From: Podocnemis expansa
Lineage: Eukaryota; Chordata; Testudines; Podocnemididae
DNA: 64,000 bases
Assembly: GCA_007922195.1 (NCBI GenBank)
Contig: ML681997.1
Location: 9,635,429 to 9,699,428, forward strand
Direction: 5' to 3'
Shown in pieces: positions 20,132 through 30,929 of this stretch. The first letter of the stretch is position 1. Each line of letters begins with the position of its first letter. The position numbers were made by a program, and so were the translations under genes. The notes beneath the pieces were generated by a model. It did no database searches. It was not told the origin of the DNA and worked only from the letters and a program-made list of their open reading frames with translations.

Positions 20132-21027
20132 CAGGACCAGGAATAGGGTTTCTGGTGCTCCCCTGCAACCTATAAATCAGCACCCTCCTCCCACCCCCTC
20201 CCCTGGGCAGGGTCATCCCTAGAGAGGTGTGGGGCCCCGGGCAAATCACCTTCTGCGGGGCTCCCCCACCTCCCAGCATTAGGGAGCAGGCCAGCCAGAC
20301 CAGGGGAGAGGCAGACCCCCGCGCTGCCCCCCCCATGCCAGGGACCAGGCAAGCAGCCAAAAGGGCAGCACTGGCAGTCCGCCTGCCCCCTCCCCGGTCA
20401 CGCATGCTGCTCTGGGCTCTGGGCTGGAGCAGCAGGGAGAAGGCGGGAGGCAACGTGGCCAGGGTGGGGAGTCAGCGATACTGGCTCTGCGCTGCCTCCC
20501 ATCCCCTCCCCGCTGCTCTGGCATGGATCCCAGAGCAGCACGTGTGGGGTGAGGTCAGGCGGGCGGACCAGTAGTGCTGCACTGGGCCACCCTTTCGAGT
20601 GCTTGCCTGGACCCGGCATAGGGGGGCAGTGGTGTGGCTGTGCAGGGTCCAGCATTGGGGGGTAGCGGTGCAGCGCTGCCGGTCTGCCTGCCCCCACCTT
20701 CCACCTGGCCATGGGCACTGTTCTCTGCTTTGTGCCAGAGCAGCAAGGAGGGGCCGGGCGGCAGCATGGGCCAGGCGGGCAGGAGTAATACTTGCTCTGC
20801 GCTGCCTCCCACCTCCTCCACGCTGCACCAGCACAGAGCCGAGAGCAGCAGACGTGGGGGGGGGGGGGTTGCCGGCAGCGCTGAACCTGGCTGCCCTTTT
20901 GGCCAGCTCACCTGAATCCCAATGGCATCGGACGGCTGGGCCAGGGATGCGTCCCCCTGAGGGCATTTTGGCACCCCTCAAACATTGGCGTCCCCCCCCC
21001 CATGCTTACTGTGTTCTGCCAGCCCTG
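20132..21027. mobile_element. hAT-type element, GC-rich interior with internal duplication
   Basis: The ends CAGGACCAGGAATAGGG and TTCTGCCAGCCCTG are flanked by ACAGTGTG (20124-20131) and ACAGTGAG (21028-21035), matching 7 of 8. The interior is very GC-rich and repeats itself: blocks near 20400-20540 and 20720-20860 share 'ctctgcgctgcctccca', 'gagcagca' and 'gccaggcgggc'-like pieces. About eight overlapping open frames on both strands arise from this composition, and none shows a domain. Confidence 0.8.
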
Positions 21028-21729
21028 ACAGTGAGCATTTTGGCCACTGATTTCAGTTATATTTTGCATTGTAGGCCTTTTATTACATGGCGAAGAATGG
21101 GGGTAATTGTGGTAGATATATACCAGAGCCTATTTTTGGTCTCCCAGGAACTAACAATCATTGGCTGGGATTTAAAAAGCCATTTACAAGATTTAAATGT
21201 ACAGCTCTCATTGAAATGAAAGGGAATTATACTTTTATATACCTAGACAACTTTATACATTCCAGTCTTTTTGTAGGACAATAAAAAACAGATGGAGAAA
21301 AAGGACAAAGGTAATTGGGAATAAAAACATATTTTCCCATTTTATTTTTCACATTTATTTTCTTAATAGAGATGGGTGGGATTTAACAAAGACTTTACTA
21401 TTTATTCATGTCTCCAGGCATAGTAGGGGATCAACAGATTTGCTTTCTTTAATAAAAGCTTTACAAGCAGGATGGGACATGTTTAAAGTTGGTGATGGAA
21501 TTGTGTCCAGAGGATTCCTGAAATGTATTGGTTTTTTTGCGTTTGCTTTGGGCTTTATGTGGTCATTATGTGGAAATAATTTTATGTCCTGTACAATTTT
21601 GGTAATTTAAAAAGTGTGCTTAGTAACATAGGTAAACTGACTTATGACAAAGTTCCATGTTTATAGGGAAGCACTGAGCCTAATGGGGTAAATGATCCGT
21701 TTGTATAGGGTTAAAAAATAAATAGTTTT
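21028..21729. other. Unique AT-rich stretch, no gene seen
   Basis: No recognisable frame or repeat end. Confidence 0.45.
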
Positions 21730-22195
21730 GGCAGGGTGACTGCCCCTATACTACCCTGGAAAGGGTTAATAAAACTCTAGAGAGACCATGCTAGGAACAG
21801 CCAGTTAGGGCCAAGGAGGCCCTATATGAGCAGCAGTAGAGCGCAGAAGGAACAGTCACTCCCAGAGGCATGAGGAGGGAAGGGTGGTTATGCTGTGGGT
21901 GGAAGTAGGTCAGCACCTTGGACAGACAAGTGGCTCGCTCTGGAGGAGGAGCAGCCGAGAGCTCTGAAGGAAATGCCGAACAGTGGAGTGCAGATGCTAC
22001 GCTGGAGGAAAAGGCTAGCCTGGGACTGCAGATTGTGTCATGATGCAGATGCCACTGGCTTGGAAGAGATGTGGATCCCAATGGCGGGGGGAGGGGGGGT
22101 GGGAGATAATGGTGGGCAAAACACAACTGTGTGGGGATGCTGGGACCTGCAGAACTCTTCTCCAGATGAACCGGCATGAGAGATGAGTGCACTCT
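21730..22195 (+). mobile_element. Possible LTR-type fragment
   Basis: The run 'ccctggaaagggttaataaa', then 'gccctatatgagcagcag' and a purine-rich tail resembles the 5' part of an LTR with a TATA-like 'ctatatgag' at about 21821. No matching second LTR or TG...CA ends were found, so the assignment is weak. It ends just before the MITE left end at 22235. Confidence 0.3.
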
Positions 22196-22234
22196 TGTTA
22201 CAGTTGTTCAGTTCCTGTTGGTGGTCCAGACTAA

Positions 22235-22360
22235 GGCTATGTCCACAGATGCATCATTATTTTGAAATGAGTTATTTTGAAATAAAGTCCTTATTTCGAA
22301 ATAAGTTAATTCGAATTAAGAAAATGTTCATTTGAATTAAGGAAACGCCTGCTTTTGAAA
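22235..22360. mobile_element. Palindrome-armed MITE, left end only
   Basis: It begins GGCTATGTCCACAG directly after CTAA. It continues through TTATTTCGAAATAAG and TTAATTCGAATTAAG blocks in the order seen in the copies at 8536 and 12009. It stops near 'gcctgcttttgaaac', so the right half has been lost. Confidence 0.85.
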
Positions 22361-24740
22361 CAGAGATTTGTATTTATCTTTTCCTTGGGGCCCCAATTTG
22401 CCATTCCCTTGACTATTTTGATTTTGATAGAATTAGAACAAACTTGAGTCTTCAAAGGCCGTCAGATAACCCAGCTAGAAAAATTAATAACACTGGAATA
22501 TTTTTAAAATGAATGCATTTATGAAAACACATTCCCCCCAGAAGTGACTGATGCAAAGTAGAACAGGTGTCACATCTCAATGTAAATGTTTCATACCATT
22601 TTCTAGTCTTTCTCCTGAGAAGCCTGACATATCATCAGAGCATGTTGACCTGACTTTTGAGAGGGTATGAAGGCTTTGGCTTTCAGCAGTAGGTCAGTTC
22701 CCCATGTGGAGAGAACTGAATTGCCGTAGAAGCAAGATGATCTTCTCTATTCTAATTTTATCTTAACACTTACTTAAGGCTCCACCCATACTGGAGGCTG
22801 TTGGGCCAAAAAAAGCTATGGGCACAACAACACAAGGTGGCTGCTCTAAAGGAACCTCATGGACTTAAGGATAGAATTTGGTCACAGAGATGATGGATTT
22901 GGTGACTTTCTGGGTTTTCTGTGCCTTTTGGAACAGGGCTGGAGCAACTGTTGGGCTGAACAGCTTGGTGGCTAGCCCCAGGGCAGCCGTAAAAGTGACC
23001 AGCAGTGAGATCTGACATTGCAAAATAGTAGCTCCACCCCCTGGGACTGGACTAGTACTGGTCAGCCTCTGATGCAGGAACAGTGGGACTGGAGAAGCTG
23101 CAAGCTCTGGCAGTTCTGTTTGTCCCCTCTCCTTCAAGATATTTTTAGTAAAAGTGACAGACAGGCTGCATGCATCAATGATTTTTTATTTATTGCTTGA
23201 GACCTGTCCTTTTACTAAAAATAACCCTGACAAAATCTTAACCTTACATGGTGTTTTGTTTTGTTTTTTTCCTCAAAGGGAGCCCAAAATAGCTGCTTGG
23301 GTGGGAATGGGGTCCTGGAGAACCCCAAGGATTCTGGGGCAGTTGAAATGGGGTGAGATTGGACCATGGACAGTTTGGCGTAAAGATAAAAAGAAAAGAA
23401 AACAGAAAGGGAGAGCAGGCAGAGGCTCTCTGCCCCGGTAGTCCTCTCCCTGGAGCACTGCCGCAATTAGGCCAAATAAGCAGAGTCAAAAATGGGTGGT
23501 AGAGTCAGAGAGAGTCTCCAGACTCCATTGAGGGGAAAAAGGAAGAGAAAGGTAATGAGCAAAGCAACAAATGGCACTAGAAAGGATGAGACACAGCAAG
23601 TGGGAAGCTGGGGAAAAGATGCTCAGGACCAGGTTGCATTGTCAAAGCGGTGCTAGGAATGGCTGAAAGGGAGACAGTCTAGGTCGGGGGGACAGGAAAG
23701 AGATGATAGGGCTAGCCACAAAGGGGCAGCAGAAAGAGGAAATAAAGTGGTATACCCAGAAAAGAGAAAAAGTTAAAGGAAGAACCATGCAATTAAACCA
23801 GAAGGGCAAGTCTCTAAGCTAAGAACCTATTAGAAAAACATTGAATTACATTTCTCATTTTTCTAATAATGAAGTGAGGAAAATAAGCTGCAATAATAGA
23901 AACTCTTATTAAAGAGAAACAGACCTAAGAAACAAGGAGGAAGGGAGTTATAATGTAAGAAAATAGCAAGGCCTGCAAAACAAAACATCCAGAAAGCATC
24001 TTAAAAAAAAGAAAGTGAGGTGACAGGACTAGAGAAATTGTCAGAGCAAAGGGACTGTAAACCAGAAAGGAGTGAAAAGATAATTGTTAATCAAGAACTG
24101 AACTCATCACAGCAAGTAATGCATGTCTTTGCTGAAGCTAAACTTTAAAGATTGTACAAGGGAGTGTTTCATTATCTTACGCAAGCCTTAGAATGTTTCC
24201 TCAAAACTCTGGGCTTACAGAGGCTGAAAACTGAGAACCTGAAGAGAAATATAAGGATGGGATTATTTTCAAATGCACTGTATTTTCTAAAGTAAAATTC
24301 TGTTATTTCATACAAATGAACTCTTATCTAGAAAGTGAGTTTATTAAGAAAATAGTTAACATATGATCAATAACAGTAATAGTTTATAGTGCAAGCCTAA
24401 ACTGTATTTCCTGCCAAAACAACTGTCTTCTGATTTAATTGTGATTATTTCGCACTTAGTTGATTTCTGCTTTACACACACCAATTGAGATAAAACATAA
24501 TTTGGCCTCTAGATTACCCTGGCATCTCTTTATTGCTCTGATTCAGAACATCTCTCTGTTGGGTTCATTATAAAAGCTCACAGAATAGCTAGAACACAGT
24601 CGTTTGACTGCAATGAGTGTTAATCTTCTGCTTAAGTGCTTTGCTGAACCTTGAGTTCCTAAGTGGATCTGGTCAGAATGTTTTGATGACATTTCAGTCT
24701 TGTGGAAACAAGCATTTGCAGCAGATATATCAGTTTTGAC
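22361..24740. other. Unique-looking stretch, no gene seen
   Basis: Purine-rich in 23380-24120, with several overlapping frames near 23215-23490, none with a recognisable domain. The repeated 'agtaaaagtgacag' and 'tttactaaaaataac' around 23140-23225 may be a decayed repeat. Confidence 0.4.
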
Positions 24741-24929
24741 CAGGGGTCTCAAACTCAAATCACCACAAGGGCCGCATGAGGACTAGTACGTTAGCTTGAG
24801 GACCATGTTAATGAGATCTTTTCATACAATGATATTGCAAATTTTGATGATGATGGTGTCATTGCGAGCTGCAGGAAATAACTGTAGGGGGCGCATGTGG
24901 CCCATGGGGTTCCAAGTTTGAGACCATTG
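24741..24929. mobile_element. Short hAT-type MITE
   Basis: The ends CAGGGGTCTCAAACTCAAAT and AAGTTTGAGACCATTG are inverted repeats. The flanking 8-mers GTTTTGAC (24733-24740) and ATTTTAAC (24930-24937) match 6 of 8. The inner 'agggccgcatgag' and 'gcatgtggccca' pair is typical of hAT MITEs carrying a 'gggccgcat' block. Confidence 0.8.
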
Positions 24930-25322
24930 ATTTTAACAAAGTATTCATGGGGAGGAAAAGAAGGGGCATATATGTGTTTTCCCCCCTCACTTTGGTTAGG
25001 ACAGTGGTCTATGATCTGGAACATTTAGGTGCCAATCACTGCTCTGCCTGACTCAGAGCAATCTGTGGTGAGAAATCAGGCAGATCCGGGACATGAAGCT
25101 GTATCTTCCCTGTCTCTGCTCAGTGTACAAATCACCAGGAAATGGATGCAGTCACAAACACAATACAGAACAAAAATACATGTTTGAATCTCAAAATATT
25201 CCTGCAAAAGACAATTGTCTTAATCTTTTGAAACTGTGTGTCCTTCAGTTCTAATTTTTTTTTAATTTTCCTCTCTTTAGGCATGCAAACTTTTTGGCTG
25301 AAGCCATAAAGGAACAGAGTCA

Positions 25323-25400
25323 TGGGCTACATCTACACTGCACACCTCTTGTGGTGACCTGTAGAATTTTTAATTTCATCCCTTACTGAAAAGCAGATTG
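25323..25400. mobile_element. MITE left-end fragment
   Basis: 'gggctacatctacactgcac' resembles the left end of the GGCTATGTCTACAC group. No right end was found. Confidence 0.4.
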
Positions 25401-25404
25401 TGTC

Positions 25405-25711
25405 CACAGTAGGTGCGTAGCTATGGTGTCAGTGAAAGACAGTGGCAGGAGGCAGCAGCAGGGAAAGATATTACCTCACTCACCTTGTCTCACCATTTTT
25501 TAAATAAAACACTTAAGTAAAATCTGCTTTTTCTATGTTCTATATATTTTCTCTTTCATATGCCTATGCTTTTTACAAACAGCTTCTGATCACAGTAGTT
25601 TGTCAGGTTTTCTTTATGCAGCACAGAAGGGGTCATTTTTATCTTTCTCAGTTCAGTTTTAGCAATTTGAAAAGTGAAATTTTGCATCTTGCACCTCCGT
25701 AACTAGGCCCC
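25405..25711. mobile_element. Probable decayed hAT-type MITE
   Basis: The ends 'cagtaggtgcgtagctatgg' and 'ctccgtaactaggccccag' look like the hAT class CAGGGGCGTAGCTA...TAGTTACGCCCCTG. No 8-bp duplication is evident, so limits and identity are tentative. Confidence 0.4.
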
Positions 25712-25794
25712 AGGAGAGCTTGGGTAGTTTACCTTGGATAACAGCATGTTCATAGTCAGCTTCTATTCTGACACATGATCCATGTGTTTTCTAG

Positions 25795-26290
25795 CATGGC
25801 AAACAAGGAGTCTGGTGCCACTTTTAAATACTGACAGAATTTATCACATCAGCTTTCATGGGAGAAAATTCCACTTCATCAGCTGCTTAAAGTAGGGCAA
25901 TATACAGAATGGGAGCAAATTAAATGCAGGGGAGTGTAAGTCATAGGATCAGGTCGGAATGTTACAGCAAATTAGAGCAATTGTTTAGATTCAAACAGCG
26001 GAGAATAGCAATAAGCAGGGAGGTGATGGGGGAACAGAAACCAAAATTGCCTGTTGTAATGGGACCCCCCTCCCATAGTCTCTATTCAGCCCAGAGCTGA
26101 TGGTGTCAAATCTGCATCTGAATCCAATTCTAGTTTCTCTTTGAAGCTTTGATGTGTTATCCATTTATTAACAGATCTTCCTGATCACTCCATGAATGAT
26201 CTGTTAATAGCCATACTCAGGAAAATGGATAACAAGTCAAAGCTTCAATGAGAAACTGCAGAATTGGCATTCATATACAGATTCGAACTC
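25795..26290 (+). mobile_element. Fold-back SINE (body plus inverted 3' part)
   Basis: The plus arm starts inside the body ('caaacaaggagtctggtgcc', no tRNA head). It follows the reference copy at 3869 through 'gtaagtcataggatcag', 'cctgttgtaatg' and 'gtttctctttgaagctttga'. At about 26186 it switches strand: 26187-26267 ('tcactccatgaatgatctgt' to 'gaaactgcagaattgg') is the reverse complement of the SINE 3' part. The arms 26124-26166 and 26223-26267 pair imperfectly. Inside them 'tattaacagatc' (26166-26177) and 'gatctgttaata' (26198-26209) pair perfectly. No target duplication was found. Confidence 0.75.
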
Positions 26291-26937
26291 TATTAAAATC
26301 TACTTTTTTTTGCTAATAAACTTGTTTTATTTTAAATCAGCACAGTGCTGGGTTTGAATTGAAGTTAGTGTGAACTCCAGTGACAGCAACTAGCTGCTGT
26401 GATTTTTGTCTCATTACAGGCATAATGGGCCTTATTACGCCTCCAAATGCTCCTAGAGAGGGCTGGACATTTCAGGACAGCTGAATGTTAGGGAAATTCA
26501 GCACAGAGAGTGTGTCAGGATCACATGGCTACTAGTAACCAAGATTGGTGGAGACCAGAACGAGTCTGCAGTATAACAAGCAGGTTGCTGGAGTTTGGTT
26601 GCTAAATGAGGATTGCTTAATGCACAGACACTTAGTGCAGTCATGTATGCTGACTGGGAGCACCACCAGATAGAGAACTGCAGCAACAGAACATTTTAGG
26701 ACAATCAGGGTCACAGGTGAGACAACCTCTCTAGACTGAATAGCACCCCAAATGTAACAAAATCATTTGGTAAGTAGTAGAATCTGAGCAAGAGACGTGG
26801 GATCCTGGTATCATGGTTACGGCAGTCTAGGACCTGAGCCTTCTTGATATCAATTGATACTATTTAAAATAAAGAAGAAAGAACAGTCCTCCAAGGATTA
26901 TATTATAAAGACTAACTACTGAAGATGACTTTGTAGA

Positions 26938-27176
26938 AACAACAGAAGTCCTTTGGCATGTTAAGGACAAACAAATTTCTTCAGGCATAAGCTTTGGTGG
27001 AGCACAACACACTTTGTCAGATGCATGACTGTAGTAATTCATGACTGCATCTGATGAAGTGGGCTGCATTGCATGAAAGTTTATGCCCGAAGAAATTTGT
27101 TGGTCTCTAAGGTGCCACAGGACTTTTGTTATGTTTGCTGTGTACAGACTAACACAGCTACCCCTCTGGAATTGTC
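26938..27176. mobile_element. Fold-back SINE pair, 3' ends joined
   Basis: The plus arm lacks a head and runs 'agaagtcctttggcatgtta' to 'gtcagatgcatg'. From about 27045 the minus arm runs back, 'gcatctgatgaagtgggctg' to 'aggtgccacaggacttttgt', and ends with the tRNA head read in reverse ('cagactaacacagctacccc'). Only one of the two arms carries the head. A 6-bp TGTAGA stands on both sides (26932-26937 and 27177-27182), too short to be conclusive. Confidence 0.75.
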
Positions 27177-27294
27177 TGTAGAGTAGATGCAGGATGTACT
27201 ATTAATGTGTCCAGTATATGTCTCTGTGTGGCGTGGCATGGCATGGGGGACACAGACTTCATTCAGACAATGTGTGGGGGGGGTTCCAGCTAAT

Positions 27295-27870
27295 TAGGGT
27301 AGCCTTTCAGCCCAGTCCTCCCAGGTGCTTTCCTGTGCAGTTAGACAGCTGGACATAGAATAGACTCTGTTGTCACTACACGTGCACAGTAACACCAAGA
27401 CAGCAGGGTCCCTAGAACCCGGGCTCCTCTTGCGACTATTCATGGAGTCAGCACTAAAGAAGCAACTTGTTGCTATGTTAGCAAGGGCCAGAGCTACAAC
27501 ATGAACCAGGCAAAAGGCAACTCCATGGCAGAGGTGTGGGAGCAGGAGGAGGGCAGGTGGAGGTTGGCAGCTAGTTTCACTGGGGGTAGGGGAGTTACAC
27601 GCTGACAGTTGTTGTGGGGCTTTGACAGGCCGCTCCCCAAATCCAGTCTGGTGTGCTGCTGTGACCCCCCCCCCCCCGATTCCCACTCCTGAACCCCGAT
27701 TTGCCCCACTTTGCCAAGCAACCACTCACTCCTGAGTAGGTCCACTGCAGCCGCTGGCATACAATCAGTCCCAAGCAATGGGTGTATGCCCTCTGGCTAC
27801 TCAAGGGACAGTTCCCCAGCAAGCACCCTATGCCCCAGTTACCACACCAGGAGCCACTATCTACAAAGAT
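27295..27870 (-). mobile_element. LTR retroelement leader next to its LTR
   Basis: Read on the minus strand, the sequence following the LTR ('agtggctcctggtgtggtaa', 'gagtgagtggttgcttggca', 'aagtggggcaaatcggggtt') matches 45858-46340, which follows the related LTR there. It is therefore the transcribed leader of the same element. A poly-C run lies at 27667-27678. No gag, pol or env frame was recognised and no standard tRNA primer site was identified. Frames at 27294-27897 are leader artefacts. Confidence 0.6.
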
Positions 27871-29726
27871 TGTGACCCACACCCAATCACCATGCACTCA
27901 AGCCCATTTCTTTACCAAAGAAATGGAACATGCCCAGCCGCCTTCACTCTCAGCCTCTAAAGATCACACAGCTTTAGGTAAAACAACAACTAGTTTATTG
28001 ATCAGATTATAATTCTAAGTGAGAATATGGCCAATCATGGCAGAATCACAATATAAATGAGTCAGAAGAAACCACAAGGAAATAAAAGGTAAAATGCATA
28101 CACTAACCTCATAGTCCAAACAAGTTTATGCTCAAGGTATTCATCTGTTAGATGTTTGCACAGCCAATCTCTGCCTGAGGCCAGGCAGAGCCCAGATCTT
28201 GGCTGAAGTTGTTTCCAGGTAGAGAGTCTCAGGCCAAAAGCCCCTAAAATCTTTCAGGTATCTCTCCTTGTTCCCCATTCCTCTCACCCCTCCCCCTCCA
28301 GGCAGAGGTGATCCCTTTGTCTTTTCCCAGCCACTTGAATTAGCATATCTTTGCTGTTTTTACTGGGTGCTTGTCTGCTTGCTGTGAGAGAGCTCAGTCT
28401 GTCTCTCTCTCAGCCTTGCGGGCCATGCTTAACATTCTACATGTCTGCACACATGCATGATGGTGCAGGAAACATATCGTCATAGTAATCATGTAGCATA
28501 GGTTATGAGCAGCCGTAAAGAAACGTTGCATGGTGAAATTGGCAATAAATCATACTCACAGTGTACATGTGAACAGGAGAATCATATAGATCAGTGGTTC
28601 CCAACCAGTGTGCCGTGGGAACACCCGACGTGTGCGCATCCCCAGAGCTGGAGTTAAAGTGCCTTCCCTGCTAAGCCCAGCCACCTGGGCTGTGCAGGGC
28701 TGGGAAAAGGCAGGGGTTAAAGTAAGGGGGAAAGCACTGGAAAACAGTTCGGGGGCCCTCTATTTTTAGGCAAGCAGCCGTCTGGCCCCCTAAAAATAGA
28801 AGAAGGCACTAGAATGGAGAGTTCCAGGGATCCCCCTAAAAATAGCAGGAGCAGCCCAAATGCACCGTTCAGGTGGCTCCACTTTAACCCTAGCTCCAAC
28901 TTAAGCCCTGCCAGTAGAGAGCTGGGGGAGGCTGGGAGTGTGTGAATCTCCCTCTGCAGGGTGAAGCAGCTTGTGTCAGCCAGCCTGCAAACAGCCCAGG
29001 TAAGGGCTTTGGGGGGGGAGGGGGGGGAAAGGGCTGTGTGGGGCAGGTGTGTGTGTGTGTGTGTGTAGCTGGGGTTGTGGGGTGCTGTTGGTTGGGGGAG
29101 GTGTAGCTGGGGGCTGGAGGCCTAGTTCTGGCCCCTGCAGTGATGGGAGGGTCCCTCACAGGCAGCAGGGGGCTGGGGGAGGGGAGGACGGGACCCACTG
29201 GGGTGGAAGGGAGCAGCAGTGGGGTGAGGATTTGCCCTGGGTGGCAGCGGGAGCCACTGAGGAGAAGGGGGAAGTGGGTGCTGTGCCATGCTCCCCTGCC
29301 CTACCTTCCCACTCCCCTAATTCCTCCCTGCCCCCCCCCCAAACCACTCCTGTTCTCCCTTCCTCTCTCCTCTCTTGCGACCTTTGTGCTGTTCCCTACA
29401 TGGCTGCCCTTGTCCTCATTTGCCACCCCTGCCCTGCTCTGCTCCCCACACTCACTCCTGCCATTGCCCACAACTCCTGACCTCTCGTGTTTTGCCACCC
29501 CTGCTCTGCTACCCCTACTACACCACATAGCAGCATTTCCGAAACACTGTCCCATGGTTCATGAATATTCATAAGTAATTTAAGTTAATTTGAATATTCA
29601 TAAGTTTTTTAATGGCGGTGTGCCTCGAAAAATTTGAAGGTATCAAGGTGTGCCATGGCAGAGAAAAGGTTGGGAACCACTGATACAGATCATAAGCCAG
29701 GGTATACAGGTGTGCCACCTGTGACA
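27871..29726 (-). mobile_element. LTR interrupted by a hAT element
   Basis: In minus sense the LTR runs from TGTCACAGGTGG (29726) to GTGGGTCACA (27871), so it has TG...CA ends. The hAT at 28592-29682 plus its 8-bp duplication splits it; without them the LTR is about 757 bp. Motifs shared with the copies at 42848 and 44841 include 'tgatctatatgat', 'gcatgtgtgcagacatg', 'gcctgaggcc'-type blocks and 'ctttagaggctgagag' before the end. It is followed inward by the leader at 27295-27870. Confidence 0.75.
28592..29682. mobile_element. hAT-type element inside the LTR
   Basis: The ends CAGTGGTTCCCAACC and GGTTGGGAACCACTG are perfect 15-bp inverted repeats. ATATAGAT (28584-28591) and ATACAGAT (29683-29690) match 7 of 8. 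The continuity of the LTR on both sides confirms the limits. The 1,091-bp interior is GC-rich around 28890-29540, with a (TG)n run at 29049-29068. It opens several long frames on both strands without recognisable domains. Confidence 0.93.
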
Positions 29727-29814
29727 GGGTAGAAACAAGGAAGGGATTTGCATAAGGTGGAAGTTAAAATAATAGATTTTTTGGGATAAATGGAAGTGTA
29801 TTATATTTTATAAG

Positions 29815-30728
29815 CATAGCACCTAAAGGCCCTAGTTGAGCTCAGGGACACATTGTGCCAAGCAATGCTCATACTCATACAAAGACACAGCCCTTGTCTC
29901 AAAGAGCTTATGGTTTAAATCAGGGTCGGGAACCCTCGACATGCATGCCAAACATGGCACGTGGGCTGAGCCTGAGTGGCATGAGGCGTCACTCAGGCTC
30001 CCCTGCTGGCCCTACCCCCTGGGGCCACAAGAGCCACATGTCACGGCTCCAGGTCCCTGATGACCATGCTTCCCCACTGGGGAGCGTGGCCAGCAGGGGA
30101 AAAGCAAAGCTGTGCTGCGTGAGGCTCTTCCCCCTGCTGACCCCAACCCCTCCTGGGCAGGGCTGATGGAGGGAAGCAGGGCTGGTCAGCCCACCCAGAG
30201 CCGCGCCAGCCGCAACTAGGAAGAGGGCAGGTTGGCCCATTTGGGAACCAGAAGCACCATGACCAGCAGGAGCCAGCCCCAGCCAGGAAGAGGGTGGGTC
30301 AGCCTGCCCAGCGAGCGCAGGCCCCAGAGCTGGCCAGAAGGAGGGAAGGTTGGCCTGCCTGGAGGCACCACAGTCAGTGGAAGCCATCCCCAACCCCAGC
30401 CGGGAACTAGAGACCCCCCGCTGGTGGGTTCTGGCCTCAGTCCTGGCCCCATCTGGGAATCCAAGGCCTGTCCCAACCCCCTTTCAGCCCTGCCCCTGGC
30501 ACTGGCTGACTGTGTGATGTCTGGGGCTGGCATGGGGCAGGCAAATGTTGCCGACCCCTAGTTTAAAGAGGCAAGCCAAAGAGTAATTGAGAGGACACAT
30601 CATCCTGTTTTTACCACTAGGGAACTGTAGCTCAGAAGGATTAAGTGACTTGCCCAAGACTAAACAGAAAATTGGGCAGAGCCAAGAACTGAACCTAGAT
30701 CTCCCAAGGCTCAGTCTAGTGCTTGAGG
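29815..30728 (-). mobile_element. MIR-like SINE split by a hAT element
   Basis: The left piece (29815-29920) reads 'attgtgccaagcaatgctca' and 'ctcaaagagcttatggttta', the reverse of a MIR-type 3' end. After the hAT, the right piece (30561-30728) reads 'actagggaactgtagctcag', 'taagtgacttgcccaag' and 'agaactgaacctagatctcc', the MIR body. Joined, they give one old element in minus orientation. Confidence 0.7.
29921..30560. mobile_element. hAT-type element, GC-rich, inside MIR
   Basis: The ends CAGGGTCGGGAACCCTCGAC and TTGCCGACCCCTA are imperfect inverted repeats. GTTTAAAT (29913-29920) and GTTTAAAG (30561-30568) match 7 of 8. The interior is GC-rich with repeated 'agccggccagggagggt'-like units and several frames on both strands that lack domains. 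Confidence 0.88.
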
Positions 30729-30813
30729 AGAAACATTCTCCTTTTCCATGCAGTACAAACACATTTTTGTTTTGTTTTTTTTAAGAAAATCCAAATTCAA
30801 CCAGTTGGAATTC

Positions 30814-30815
<2 letters not shown>

Positions 30816-30862
<47 letters not shown>

Positions 30863-30872
30863 NNNNNNNNNN

Positions 30873-30929
<57 letters not shown>
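30816..30929. repeat. (GT)n microsatellite with assembly gap
   Basis: A (GT)n tract runs from 30816 to 30919 and passes into (GA)n to 30929. Ten N bases (30863-30872) stand inside it, a placeholder gap, so the true repeat length is unknown. Cysteine/valine and threonine/histidine frames across it are artefacts. Confidence 0.98.

Noticed and set aside
20115..21219. Eight overlapping long frames
   Set aside because: They lie inside a hAT element with a 7-of-8 target duplication; the interior is GC-rich and internally duplicated, so the frames are compositional.
27241..27294. 5' boundary of a complete provirus-like element
   Set aside because: Only one LTR and a short leader are present; there is no second LTR and no gag, pol or env similarity nearby.
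29049..29574. 143-144 codon plus-strand frames
   Set aside because: They start in a (TG)n tract within a hAT interior, overlap each other in different frames and end without any recognisable domain.
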